The notes under the pieces are model-generated. The model worked only from the letters and a program-made list of their open reading frames with translations, did no database searches and was not told the DNA's origin. Both the position numbers and the translations under genes were made by a program. From Maniola hyperantus (lineage: Eukaryota; Arthropoda; Insecta; Lepidoptera; Nymphalidae): a stretch of DNA of 64,000 bases. Every line of letters starts with the position of its first letter. Position 1 is the stretch's first letter. The stretch lies in the NCBI RefSeq assembly GCF_902806685.2, contig NC_048561.1, forward strand, positions 2,356,001 through 2,420,000, written 5' to 3'. Shown piece after piece: positions 55,390-64,000 of this stretch.

Positions 55390-56230
55390 CTAATGTCTAT
55401 AAAACATACAGAAAAAATTTAATTGCTCCATGTTAAGCGGCAAATAGAAAACCTTTTCGATGTCATAATACTCCGTCAAAAATTTTAAAATATATAAATA
55501 ATAATTTTCCGGTTTCCTCTGGTTTATGAGGTGAAGTTGTATCAAATTTTCTGTTTTCTTTATTATATCCACAACTCTATCAGATGCATATTGAAGCCCA
55601 CCTCGAGACTTCTGAAAGATCTAGCTGTCGGGGTTTTCTTCCCCAATTAAAAGGGATAAACATATGTCACATTTTATTTCCCGTGACAACTTCCGCGTTA
55701 CAAAGCCTGCAATATATTCCAACACACTATTTGTGTATTCATCTAAGTTGGTTGATTCTAAATATTCGACATATGACCCATAAAGATCACTCTCATCTTC
55801 AGATATTTCGACAAAATCGTTTCTTTGTGTTAGCTGGTTGATTGGGTGGTTGGCTGGTTGGCTTTGTGTTAACTGGGTTCTTGCTTGAACAAGTCAGTAT
55901 ATTAATCTGCTCAAGAGGAACACAGTTACCAACGCCACCCTCTCGAATTTCTGCTCTTATGAGCAGTTTCTTGAATGCCGCTCGAAACTGGACTGCATTG
56001 GTTTATTATTAAAGCCTCCCCTTGCTCTAATAGACGAAAAAAATTGTTCCAGATGGTCTTGACTACATTTGTAAAGTGGGATATATTTTAAAACTTGTGT
56101 ATCTTCAACCAAGTGCTCGTAAAGTGCCAATGCACTTTTCATGTCAATGATTAAACCCACAAATCCAGTTTTTAACTTTAGCTGCCATGGGGGTCACCGG
56201 TGACCGGCATCTGATTATTCCAATCGGGCC
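55390..56230 (-). pseudogene. P-element/THAP9-like transposase C-terminal relic
   Basis: Minus strand. IPLYKCSQDHLEQFFSSIR then ARGGFNNKP is the signature of P-element transposases. It continues in a shifted frame as KKLLIRAEIREGGVGNCV, then further stretches (YVEYLESTNL, NSVLEYIAGFV, REIKCD) in changing frames, ending DIIKKTENLIQLHLINQ. Several indels and stops; clearly dead. Just upstream (56180-56265) 'caccggtgaccggc' occurs twice. Confidence 0.75.
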
Positions 56231-56581
56231 ATGGGGGGCACCGGTGACCGGCAAGCAATGCTTGTTTTCAAACTTCAATTGCGTATTTTGTGTATGATCC
56301 GCGCGGCCCCTGTGAACATAACTTAGGGCCTATTCAGTGCGACGCGGATGACCTACGCGGACGTCCGCGACGGACGGTAAAATGTATGAAACCTTAACAG
56401 CGCGTTCAGAGCGACGCGGAGCTGTCCGCGTCGCGGAGAGCTATCCGCGCGCGGTCGTAATCGCTCCGCGCCGCTCCTCCGCGCCGCGGATGTCCGCGGG
56501 CGGACGGTGCTTGGTTCTAATGTATTTGTTCAGTGCTCGGCGGACAGTCGCGCGGAGCGGACGTAAGGTACTGTCGATGTC

Positions 56582-58438
56582 ATGGCGGCTGTGTCAAATG
56601 TGCAAACCGAGAGGGTCATACAAGAAGTACGACTTCGACCATGCCTTTGGAATCTCCGCGATAGTTTATATAAAAATAAAGACGCGAAATTAAAGGCATG
56701 GATAGATGTTTGCGAAGCTGTTTGTCCGAATTTCGGAGATAGTTCAGGTGAAGAAAAAAAACAAATCGGTAAGTAATGTTTATTGAAACATCTGTGTTAT
56801 CTAATAAATATAACTATTTTGCCAAGGTACAGATCCTTCATTTGAGACAAAGTAATTTGCAAAATTATCTCTTATTGTATTGCCCGATCGTGTACTGTCA
56901 TTAATGCGAGCATTGTAATCTGTAAATCCAGCTACAATCATAGCGTCTTCTTCCGTATAACCATCGCGTACTCTAATGAAATTGTGTAAAATGCAGCACG
57001 CTTAGATTAAAATTTGTGCAAATGATGTTGATACATTGATAGATCTTTGGAATATTGCAAATTTGTTTGTCAATATACCAAAACTCGATTCTATGTATCG
57101 GCGCGCACGACTTAACCTGTAATTAAATATTATTTTTTTGTGAGTCAAATTTGTACGCGCGTATGGACGAAGTATAGTATTGGAAATGCCAAAAGCTGCG
57201 TCTGCTACAATGACATGTGGCTGTGGGTTGATAGATGTGCCTGGTAATAATTTTGGAGGTGGCAAATTTAGATCATCTCGTTCAAGTCTATGAAATAACG
57301 AACTTTTCTTGAACACATTAGCGTCTGCTTCGCTGCCACAAGCCCCTACATTTACATAGGTAAAACAGTAATTGGCATCACACATTGCAAGTAAAATAAT
57401 AGAATAAAATTGCTTATGGTTGAAAAATACGGACCCACTTTCTTTTGGGCACGTGATTCTGGTATGCTTTCCGTCAAGGGCACCTACGCAATTGGGAAAA
57501 TTGGCGTCCCTTTCAAAGCCAAGTGCTATTTTATTCCAAAAATTTGGATCAGGTTCAGGCAGACATTCGTTTTTCAAAATTTCCCATATTAATGAGCATA
57601 CTTCTTCAATAATGTATTTAATTGTGGATAGCCCCAATCGATAACTTAAATGCAAATCAGACATTCTTGACCCAGTAGTCAGGTACCTGCAACAAAAAAA
57701 AGTGTGTATTAAATAAGTAAAGTTAGTAGCATGTGTTGTTTTATTATTTATATTATTTAATTTACAGAAAAAGCTGTTCAGTTAAGATGGAAGACAGCCC
57801 GTGATGCATACATGAAGTGTAGAGCAAATCTTAAGACATCAAAGTCCGGTTCTGCAGGGGGTGTCAAAAAGAAGTATATTTTTTTCGATATAATGACGTT
57901 TTTGGAAGACACAAAGGACTTTGAACCCACACATGAAAGTATGGCTTCAACATCGTCGCAGAGCTCCCAAAATGTTGCTTCAACGTCATCGCAAAGCTCG
58001 CAAAGTATTTTACCTATTACCACGACCCCGGACTTGCCATCAACAGAAGAAACATTTCAGACACCTGTGCTGTCTTCTCCAAAACCGTGGCAGAGAAAAA
58101 GAAAGAGATGTATGACAGACTTTGAGTTACAATTATTGAAAATAATAGAAAAAAAGAATGACACTTCCACCACAAACTCTGCGTCGTCTACGGCTCTTAC
58201 AGACGATGACTTCAGTTTTTTTAATTCCCTAGCACCTATTATAAACGATTTCGATAATTATAAAAAATTGTTATTTCGAACTAAAATACTGGAGCTAGCT
58301 ATGGAAATTAGAGGTCCAGCTATGAACTCGCCCAGCACATCTGCATCAACCGCTACCAACGATTTACCTCACTTATCAGGGAGTGATGTGGACGAGTCTT
58401 TAGAAAGCTGGCAACACGGTCATTACACTGCATTGTAA
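56582..58438 (+). CDS. Harbinger 3 MADF-BESS partner protein
   Basis: Exons 56582-56768 and 57768-58438 join at ATCG|GTAAGT and TTTACAG|AAAAA in frame, giving 285 residues with no lesion. MADF domain about residues 10-90 (TERVIQEVRLRPCLWN, AWIDVCEAVCPNF, QLRWKTARDAYMKC). A serine/threonine-rich linker with two SSQSSQ repeats follows, then a basic RKRKRC patch and a BESS-like segment (DDDFSFFNSLAPIINDF). Predicted nuclear partner that brings the transposase to the ends. The single intron holds transposase exon 2 on the other strand. Confidence 0.85.
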
Positions 58439-58823
58439 TTAATTACATAATTACATTTTAAATTGATTATAAAATTTTAATTAATTTTTTTTTTCATTTA
58501 TTTAACCTTTAAATTTAAGTACCTACTTACCTAATTGTTACAGCCAATCTCTCCCGCGAACATATGGGTTTCTTGTATATATCGCAACGCATTAAAGATG
58601 GCTCTAGTTTCGCATGCAACTCTTCAAATGTCCTAATGGACATCTTGAAATATTTGAAGAATTTCATTTCGTCATCCCGCAAGTCCGAAAACAAGGATAC
58701 AAATTCTCCTTTAAGAAGTCTTTTTTCAACCAGTGGATGCACATTAAATCTTCTACCATGGCGTCTTCTTCTTCTTTTGTTTAATAAATAGGCCGCAATC
58801 ACCAAACTCAAAGTTTTATCCAT
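56801..58823 (-). pseudogene. HARBI1-like: Harbinger 3 DDE transposase, one premature stop
   Basis: Exons 58823-58531 and 57686-56801 join at ATTAG|GTAAGT and TTGCAG|GTACC in frame, 393 codons in all. Exon 1: KRRRRRHGRRFNVHPLVEKR, FFKYFKMSIRTFEELHAKLEP. Exon 2: GALDGKHTRI, SEADANVFKKS, RYIESSFGILTNK for the DDE residues. One in-frame TAA (57002-57004) after FAQILI; the frame then continues normally (CCILHNFIRVRDGYTEEDA ... SVPWQN) to the stop at 56801. So it is one substitution away from open. The stop falls after the last catalytic residue, and a shortened protein may still be made. Confidence 0.88.
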
Positions 58824-58941
58824 GACACTGTACCACTCTCGATCACGATCCGCATCGCACTGAACGACGAATTCATCCGCGACGGACGCAAAACCTCATC
58901 CGCGTGCGGACGGTCCGCGTCGCACTGAATAGGGCCTTAAT

Positions 58942-60215
58942 GCATGGTATGATATTCTTCTTAAAAAACTCAGTGCTATTGGTCTTTCTCCTCAGCTCCT
59001 ACATGTATTATCAGACTACCTCCGTGACCGTCAGCAATTCGTTCGATATGGCATATATGAGTCTAAACCATATCATACGCGATCCGGTGTAAGCCAGGGC
59101 TCTATCTTAGGACCACTATTCTTCCTAATCATGATAAACGATCTTCCAGAATCTATAAAATATGCAAAATGCTTGCTATATGCAGATGACCTAAAACTTA
59201 TATTCGAAATTACTTCTATCGAAGATTGTCTCAAGTTGCAATGCGATCTTACAGCTGTATATCACTGGAGTAAAGCGAACAAAATGGAGTTCAATCGTGA
59301 CAAATGTTCAGTTATGACCTTTGGTAAAGTTCGGTACCCTTTGATACATGAATATAAAATGGATGGAATCCCTATTCCCAGAGTACAGAACATGAAAGAC
59401 CTAGGTGTAATTTTTGATAAAAAATTGACCTTCCATGACCATATTAACACCGTAGCAGCTGACTCATTTCGAAGATTAGGATTTGTACTACGCAAGTCTC
59501 GGGAGTTCCATAGTCCTTTGGTAATACGATTACTATATTACGCCTTAGTCCGAAGCAAGCTCGAAACAAGCACCTGTGTCTGGCATCCGTACGAGGCAAA
59601 GTACGGGCTTATATTAGAAAAAGTACAAAAGGCCTTCCTAAGATACCTCTATAAACGTTGCTATGGATATTATCCTTTCCTCTACCCAACCAAATTTCTG
59701 TTAGGTTGCTTAGGTTTCAACTCCCTGGAGGTCAGACGCATTTGCGACCAACTCAAAATTATGTGTCAAATTTTGCGAGGAGATGTTAATGCTCCAGAAC
59801 TTCATAACCAACTGTGTCGCATACGTGTCCCTGAATCCAACAGTAATCTTCGTCCACGAAAAAATAAACTTTTCGTGGTCCCACATCATCGCACTGTTGC
59901 TAGATCTATGTCACCTATACCCCGTTCATTAGCATCATTCAACGCGCTTTTGGACAATAATGCTCAATGGGACCCATTTCATGATGGGTCTATAATACTG
60001 GTTCGGGAGTTACTGAAGTACGCTGAGAGCATTGCATGAATATGTCATTCAATGTTCTCAGCGTACATATTCAAAATTCTTTGATCTTTTATCGTTTTGT
60101 ATTTAATGTCTTTTTTCTTGTACCTTTATTTGTATTTAAATTTATTATTAATCATCTAGTTAGTGTAAGTGGCACTGCCGTTCTAATTGGATATTTAAAA
60201 AAAAAAAAAAAAAAA
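58942..60215 (+). pseudogene. 5'-truncated LINE ORF2 with poly(A)
   Basis: Continuous frame from 58942 to the stop at 60037-60039. Reverse transcriptase: HTRSGVSQGSILGPLFFLI, the YADD active site (LLYADDLKLIF), WSKANKMEFNRDKCSVMTFG, KDLGVIFDKKLTFHDHI, then the C-terminal domain (LVRSKLETSTCVWHPYEAKY, VQKAFLRYLY). A 19-base poly(A) closes the copy at 60197-60215. It is truncated at the Harbinger 3 boundary; the left flank of Harbinger 3 does not obviously continue it. Remaining frame intact. Confidence 0.85.
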
Positions 60216-60596
60216 GGTTTGGTGATTTTTTGTCTAAGTAATTGAGATTAATCTAAAGGACCAAGAAATGAAATACTTTTTAATTGTTTTGAAATTTTAC
60301 TTATAAATCATATTTGAAAATCAAAATATTAGGTCATTATGAATGAAATGTTTGTTTCTCACAATAATAAAACAAAAAAATCAAATAAAATTAAATAAAA
60401 CAATGAAAAAAATTAAGAAACAGGTGAAATTAAAACTATATTATTTGTAGTTTTACACGTTTTAAGTATTATTATAAAATTACTTACTGATTTTTCATTA
60501 ATAACTGTTTGTTTATCATGTTTATTTATAAATGGATAACAAATAAACTATTAATAAACTTAAATCTAAAAAAACAACATTAAATAATTATATATA
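60216..60596. other. AT-rich spacer
   Basis: No recognised feature. Confidence 0.6.
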
Positions 60597-60858
60597 CACT
60601 CGGCGTCAAAAAAATCGCACCTTTCAAAAAATCTACTTCAAACAATTTTAAACCTTATTTGAATAATGAGGGTCATGTTGGGTATCATTTGAAAGGGGAT
60701 GAAATGGAGAGCACAAAAAAATTCAATTAATTATTTTTCTTTTATTGGAACAGCACAAAAAAAGAAGTTTATGAAACAGTAAAAATCCTTAATTAAGCCT
60801 TAATTTAAAACAGATTAATTATACAAAAAAGAATACAAAAAATGATCTTAAAAATAAT

Positions 60859-61912
60859 CTAAAATCTAGTGTTACCCCCCCTTGCCCTGATGACGGCTTC
60901 CATACGATCCCTCATGGATCTTATCAATTTTAAAATGTCTTCTTGAGGGATAGTGTTCCATTCCTCAATAACAGTATCTTTGAGTTCCTGGAGAGTCGTA
61001 GGAGCGGGATCACGAGACCGAACCTTGCGTTTTAAATGGTCCCATAGGTGCTCAATCGGGTTCAGGTCTGGACTTTTGCTGGCCAGTGCATGACAGAGAT
61101 CCCAACCTCTTGAAGGTACTCGCGCACAATAATTGCAGTGTGAGCGCGAGCGTTGTCGTGCATCAACATGAACCCCTCGCCAACAAAACTGGCATAGGGG
61201 ACCACATGTTCTTCCAGGATCTCTGTGATGTACCGGTGAGCAGTCAGTGACCCTTGCCCGCGAGCACCTCGAGCCCGGGAGACGCAAACAAGGTCGGTTT
61301 TGCCGTCGGCAGACATGCAGACATGCCGCCCCAGAACATACAAGAACCGCCTCCATATTCCACCGTCTCCTGGATGCAGGCTTGGGCGAATCGTTCACCC
61401 TGTCTTCTCTACACTCTTTAGCGTCTGTCGTTGCAGAAAAGGCACACTCTCGTCTCGTCTGAGAAGAGAACAGCTTTCCATTGTTCGAGGGTCCAATTGA
61501 CGTGTTCGCGAGCGAATTGCAAGCGGGCTCGCCGATGCTCTGCGGTCAATTTGGGACCCGTAGCAGCTTTTCGCGCCGCTATTTTCTTCTCCCTCAGTCT
61601 TCGTCTAACCGTAGACACACTCACAGTTCTTCTGTTAGTTGTCTGGAGCTGCTGTCGCAACTCAACAGCATTTAAGAACCGATTTCTCAAAGACGTCACT
61701 ACGATGAATCGGTCGTCTCTCTCCGAGGTGCAGCGACGTCTACCAGACCCATGTCTTCGGACGAAGCCACCGGTCTCCAGGAAACGCTGGTACACTCTTC
61801 GAACCGAAAAACGGCTCAAGTTGAGTTGCCGAGCGACATCACACTGCCGCATGCCTGATTGCAGTAGTGCAATCACTTGGGCGGCCTCATCAATAGTGGT
61901 ATCCATCTTCAA
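60859..61912 (-). pseudogene. Tc1 transposase, several stops and shifts
   Basis: Minus strand. Paired-like helix-turn-helix (ALLQSGMRQCDVARQLNLSR, FSVRRVYQRF), GSGRRR linker, then DD34E parts LFSDETRVC, FMLMHDNARAHTA and SPDLNPIEHLWDHLKR. After the first D two in-frame stops occur (TAA at 61418-61420, TAG at 61409-61411) and then at least two phase changes, one beside a duplicated 'gcagacatgcagacatg' at about 61315. Ends ARGGNTRF. Dead copy. Confidence 0.88.
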
Positions 61913-61981
61913 AGGTATTTTTCTTGGGAATGAGCTTCTCGTGTGTCCACTTCAACGGTTAGATAGCGAATGACCCCGATT

Positions 61982-62559
61982 CTATCGGGTCGTCCACGCG
62001 GACCCTCGCGGGTCCCGGGGTAACTGATCGGGGCGATGGCCCCCTTCAGTGGTTGCAACGCCGCCTGCAACTACAGGCGGGTCACGGGGTGTGACCACTG
62101 GTCAGTGGAGTCAGTCCGGTGGGCGCGCTGCGGTTCGATCGAGCCCGCGCGTATCGCGGGCGATCGGCCACTGCAGCGCGACGTGGTATGTCCGTGGGCT
62201 TTTCCACCCGCCGCTCAGCGAGGTCGAGCCCGCCAGATGAAGCCCGGCGGGCGCCCGTCAGCCAGCGGCGAGGAAGCGATGGGTCAGTCAGGTAGCAAGG
62301 TCACGTGGCAGGCCTCTCATGTCCGGTGGGCGCCGGTGGTATGGCGCGATGCCCTGCAAGTGCTGGGCTCGCGCTCCATCCGCGCGCGCGAACATAGAGG
62401 AGCTCAGGCGGCGAATGTGGTCGTCGAGGCTCTCCATGCGCAGGTCCCTGGAGATGACCGCGTTCCGTACGTAGCGTGGAGCTCCGGCGATGGTGCGAAG
62501 CGCGAGCGACTGTTGCGCCCGCAGCGACTGGCGGTCCGTTTCGCTCGTTAGCGCGTACC
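61982..62559 (-). mobile_element. GC-rich LINE 3' fragment inserted in Tc1
   Basis: A 578-bp GC-rich block flanked by an exact 13-bp duplication AATGACCCCGATT (61969-61981, 62560-62572). On the minus strand it encodes LRTIAGAPRYVRNAVISRDL, RMESLDDHIRRLS, the ORF2 C-terminus of a Jockey/R1-group LINE, then a 3' untranslated region with no poly(A). 5'-truncated. Confidence 0.85.
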
Positions 62560-62847
62560 AATGACCCCGATTGTACCTGTATTGACCATTTTATACCTAC
62601 AAAAGGTAGCGCAACTAGCGGCTGTCTTAAGAAGCAAAATTGTAAGTGTTTTCTTCTTCTTTTTTTGTGCTCTTCCAGTAAAAGAAAAATAATCAATTGA
62701 ATTGTTTTTGTGCTCTCCATTTCATCCCCTTTCAAATGATACCCAACATGACCCTCATTATTGATGTCAAATAAGGTTTAAAATTGTTTGAAGTAGATTT
62801 TTTGAAATGTGCTATTTTTTTGACGCCGAGTGTATATTAATTATATA

Positions 62848-63312
62848 TTAATCAACAGCATTACCCCTTTGGATGGCCAAACTAATTCTTTGGCCAAGGT
62901 AGCTGCCAGCTCTCGGGTCCCCGGTTGACTCGATAACTCTTTTCGCAATTTCTTCAAAAAGAGCTCGAGCCCACGGCCCCAAGGTCTCCACACCAAAAGG
63001 CACGAATACGAAGCTCCCATCGAGGTTTTCATATTTGCGCCTCTTGGCCTGTTCGGCGCTGATGGCCGCTGCACCCGCCATAGAGGAGGTCGCCTGAATG
63101 TGGGATGCAGCTAAAGTGTCTACACAAGTTGCATCCCAAACAAGCGACCTGCCCATCTTCCACGGTACGAGCGTCATACCATCAGGTCTCTTGCCATCGC
63201 TACGTGCCAAACCAATAGGTTCTAGTACAGCTGGCACATGGGCGGTAGCAAGGGACCTCCGGATGATGTCGTTAAGGGTACTATGGCGGGAGAAGCGACC
63301 AGCGCTTCTCAA
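62848..63312 (-). pseudogene. LINE-type restriction-like endonuclease domain
   Basis: Minus frame of 154 codons, uncut. SDGKRPDGMTLVPWKMGRS then LVWDATCVDTLAASH resembles the PD...D core of a restriction-like (PD-(D/E)XK) endonuclease, as found at the C-terminus of some site-targeted LINEs. It ends TGDPRAGSYLGQRISLAIQR-GN, a conserved-looking end seen in a widespread family of retroelement-associated proteins. No reverse transcriptase is attached, so it is a 3' fragment. An AT-rich short tail follows, abutting the Tc1. Confidence 0.55.
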
Positions 63313-63332
63313 AAAGGAAAGCCCATGGTGGC

Positions 63333-63401
63333 CATCGATACTGATTTTTCCATTTTCAAATATAAAAAATATATTTGAAAATGCAAAAATCAGTATCGAT
63401 G
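63333..63401. repeat. Near-perfect hairpin, 32-bp arms
   Basis: Arms 63333-63364 and 63370-63401 pair with one mismatch around a 5-base A loop. Starts CATCGATACTGATTTTT. Could be a tiny foldback or a structured RNA; too A/T-rich to call a microRNA. Confidence 0.85.
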
Positions 63402-63477
63402 TTCCCGATTAAAACACACTAAGCAGTAATATGGCTGCGATGGGCAGTCGAAGCAATAAGTAGAAACTTTTTTAGTT

Positions 63478-63825
63478 TTATTTTTGGCGATTTTTTCTAC
63501 CCATATTGGCAGTGTTTATTTTGTAGCATCCTTGACACCATCTTCGGGTTTTTCTTACTTGTCCCTCTTTGATCTTCAGCTCGTGTTTCAAACGCCTTGG
63601 TCTTGAGATACCTGCCACTGTTTCCTCAGAATCAGATTTTACGAGGTATTCAACGATTTGTTTTCTAAATTGGACTACGGGAATATTTTTTGTTGTTGTA
63701 GTCTTATAAAGTACCAAGGCATTCACAATAGCTGTATTCAGTAATAATTCAAATGCTAGCTTCCGGTACCATTTTACAGTTTTTCGCAAAGGCGTTGAGT
63801 ACGCCGTCATCTGAGTGCCTAGTGG
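63478..63825 (-). pseudogene. piggyBac transposase C-terminal fragment
   Basis: MTAYSTPLRKTVKWYRKLAF, ELLLNTAIVNALVLYK match the segment after the last catalytic D of piggyBac. The C-terminus has RWCQGCYKIN, a reduced cysteine finger. The start is simply where similarity begins; the catalytic core is absent. A different subfamily from 23526-25921. Confidence 0.75.
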
Positions 63826-64000
63826 GAGATTTCCTACCTATTCGATCGCGTAAAAGTTAACAACGATTTGTATAGAATTGAAACAGCGCCATCTAGTGTC
63901 AAGTAGGGGAAACATAATAAGGGAGTGCAAGTTGTTTACGTCCTCGGGACCGACTATTGTTTTTTTTTTTTAATGGCGCGCGGCTGCACCAAGCGGGCGG
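63826..64000. other. Window end, non-coding
   Basis: AT-rich then 'gcgcgcggctgcaccaag'. Contains 'cagcgccatctagtg', a common insect repeat motif. No gene. Confidence 0.5.

Larger units (their letters stand above)
56326..58936. mobile_element. Harbinger/PIF element 3
   Basis: Terminal repeats of about 23 bp (left GGGCCTATTCAGTGCGACGC; right the same with G-to-C at position 3) and TTA duplication (56323-56325, 58937-58939). GC-rich 'gcggacg' motifs crowd both subterminal zones. MADF-BESS gene on plus, transposase on minus, interleaved exons. Confidence 0.94.
60597..62832 (-). mobile_element. Tc1-type element with long inverted repeats
   Basis: Ends CACTCGGCGTCAAAAAAATC; inverted repeats extend about 170-180 bp with a few differences. 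TA target (60595-60596, 62833-62834). Contains a decayed transposase and, in its 5' part, a LINE insertion (61982-62559). Without the insert it would be about 1.65 kb, normal for Tc1. Confidence 0.92.

Noticed and set aside
55584..55841. 85-codon plus frame
   Set aside because: Antisense to the P-element relic, whose minus-strand motifs are convincing.
61431..61973. 180-codon plus-strand frame
   Set aside because: Antisense shadow of the Tc1 transposase helix-turn-helix region.
62036..62551. 171-codon plus-strand frame in GC-rich DNA
   Set aside because: It lies antisense to the LINE ORF2 end inserted in the Tc1 element; stop-poor because of GC content.
1..64000. CRISPR arrays or prokaryotic-type operons
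   Set aside because: Direct repeats present are minisatellites or transposon ends; genes have introns and no ribosome-binding pattern.

Overview
This is a eukaryotic, AT-rich, insect window, most likely from a moth or butterfly (Lepidoptera). The evidence is the tRNA-derived SINE at about 50851-51148, the many copies of the dispersed repeat reading like 'gcggacgaagtcgcgagcataagctagt', and LINE 3' tails of the 'gagtttcttgctggttcttctcgg ... aaccagtggtaaatt' type ending in an ATTCT microsatellite. I found no gene that I can assign to the host. Essentially every long reading frame belongs to a mobile element, plus one frame that looks like an endogenous RNA-virus nucleoprotein. Coding capacity is split by introns, so frames had to be joined by eye at splice sites.

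Layout: 1-1918 is a foldback/palindromic repeat with an assembly gap. 1919-5944 is non-coding, with a LINE tail. 6419-7879 (-) is a nucleoprotein-like endogenous viral element whose 3' end is replaced by a LINE tail. 9650-16902 is a 7.25-kb DNA transposon with 4-bp target duplication and an intact 874-aa DD34E protein of a family I cannot name firmly (Sola-like is my best guess). A complete Harbinger element (13527-16653) sits inside it. 17-23 kb holds foldbacks, MITEs, dispersed repeats and a LINE relic. 23526-25921 is a piggyBac element inserted at a TTAA inside a Tigger/pogo transposase relic. 27.7-29 kb has LTR-gag debris. 30463-34006 is a truncated Ty3/gypsy element with a textbook -1 frameshift site and a coding minisatellite. 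34298-34639 is a separate LTR. 36646-38850 is a pogo-like transposon. 38929-41092 is an apparently intact Tc1/mariner-superfamily element with DD82E spacing. 41537-44708 is Harbinger copy 2. 45-53 kb is repeats, SINE and relics of Harbinger, Tigger and piggyBac. 54137-55117 is a 5'-truncated LINE. 55390-56230 is a P-element relic. 56326-58936 is Harbinger copy 3. 58942-60215 is another LINE. 60597-62832 is a decayed Tc1 carrying its own LINE insertion. 62848-63312 is a LINE-type restriction-like endonuclease end. 63478-63825 is a piggyBac C-terminus.

The most notable pattern is in the three Harbinger copies, which are divergent in sequence. In each, the transposase gene and the MADF-BESS DNA-binding partner gene lie on opposite strands with exons interdigitated: an exon of each gene lies inside an intron of the other. 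In copies 2 and 3 the MADF-BESS gene is intact while the transposase carries a single disabling lesion. Boundaries of mobile elements given with a target-site duplication were read directly from the sequence. Family names rest on remembered motifs, since no database search was possible.
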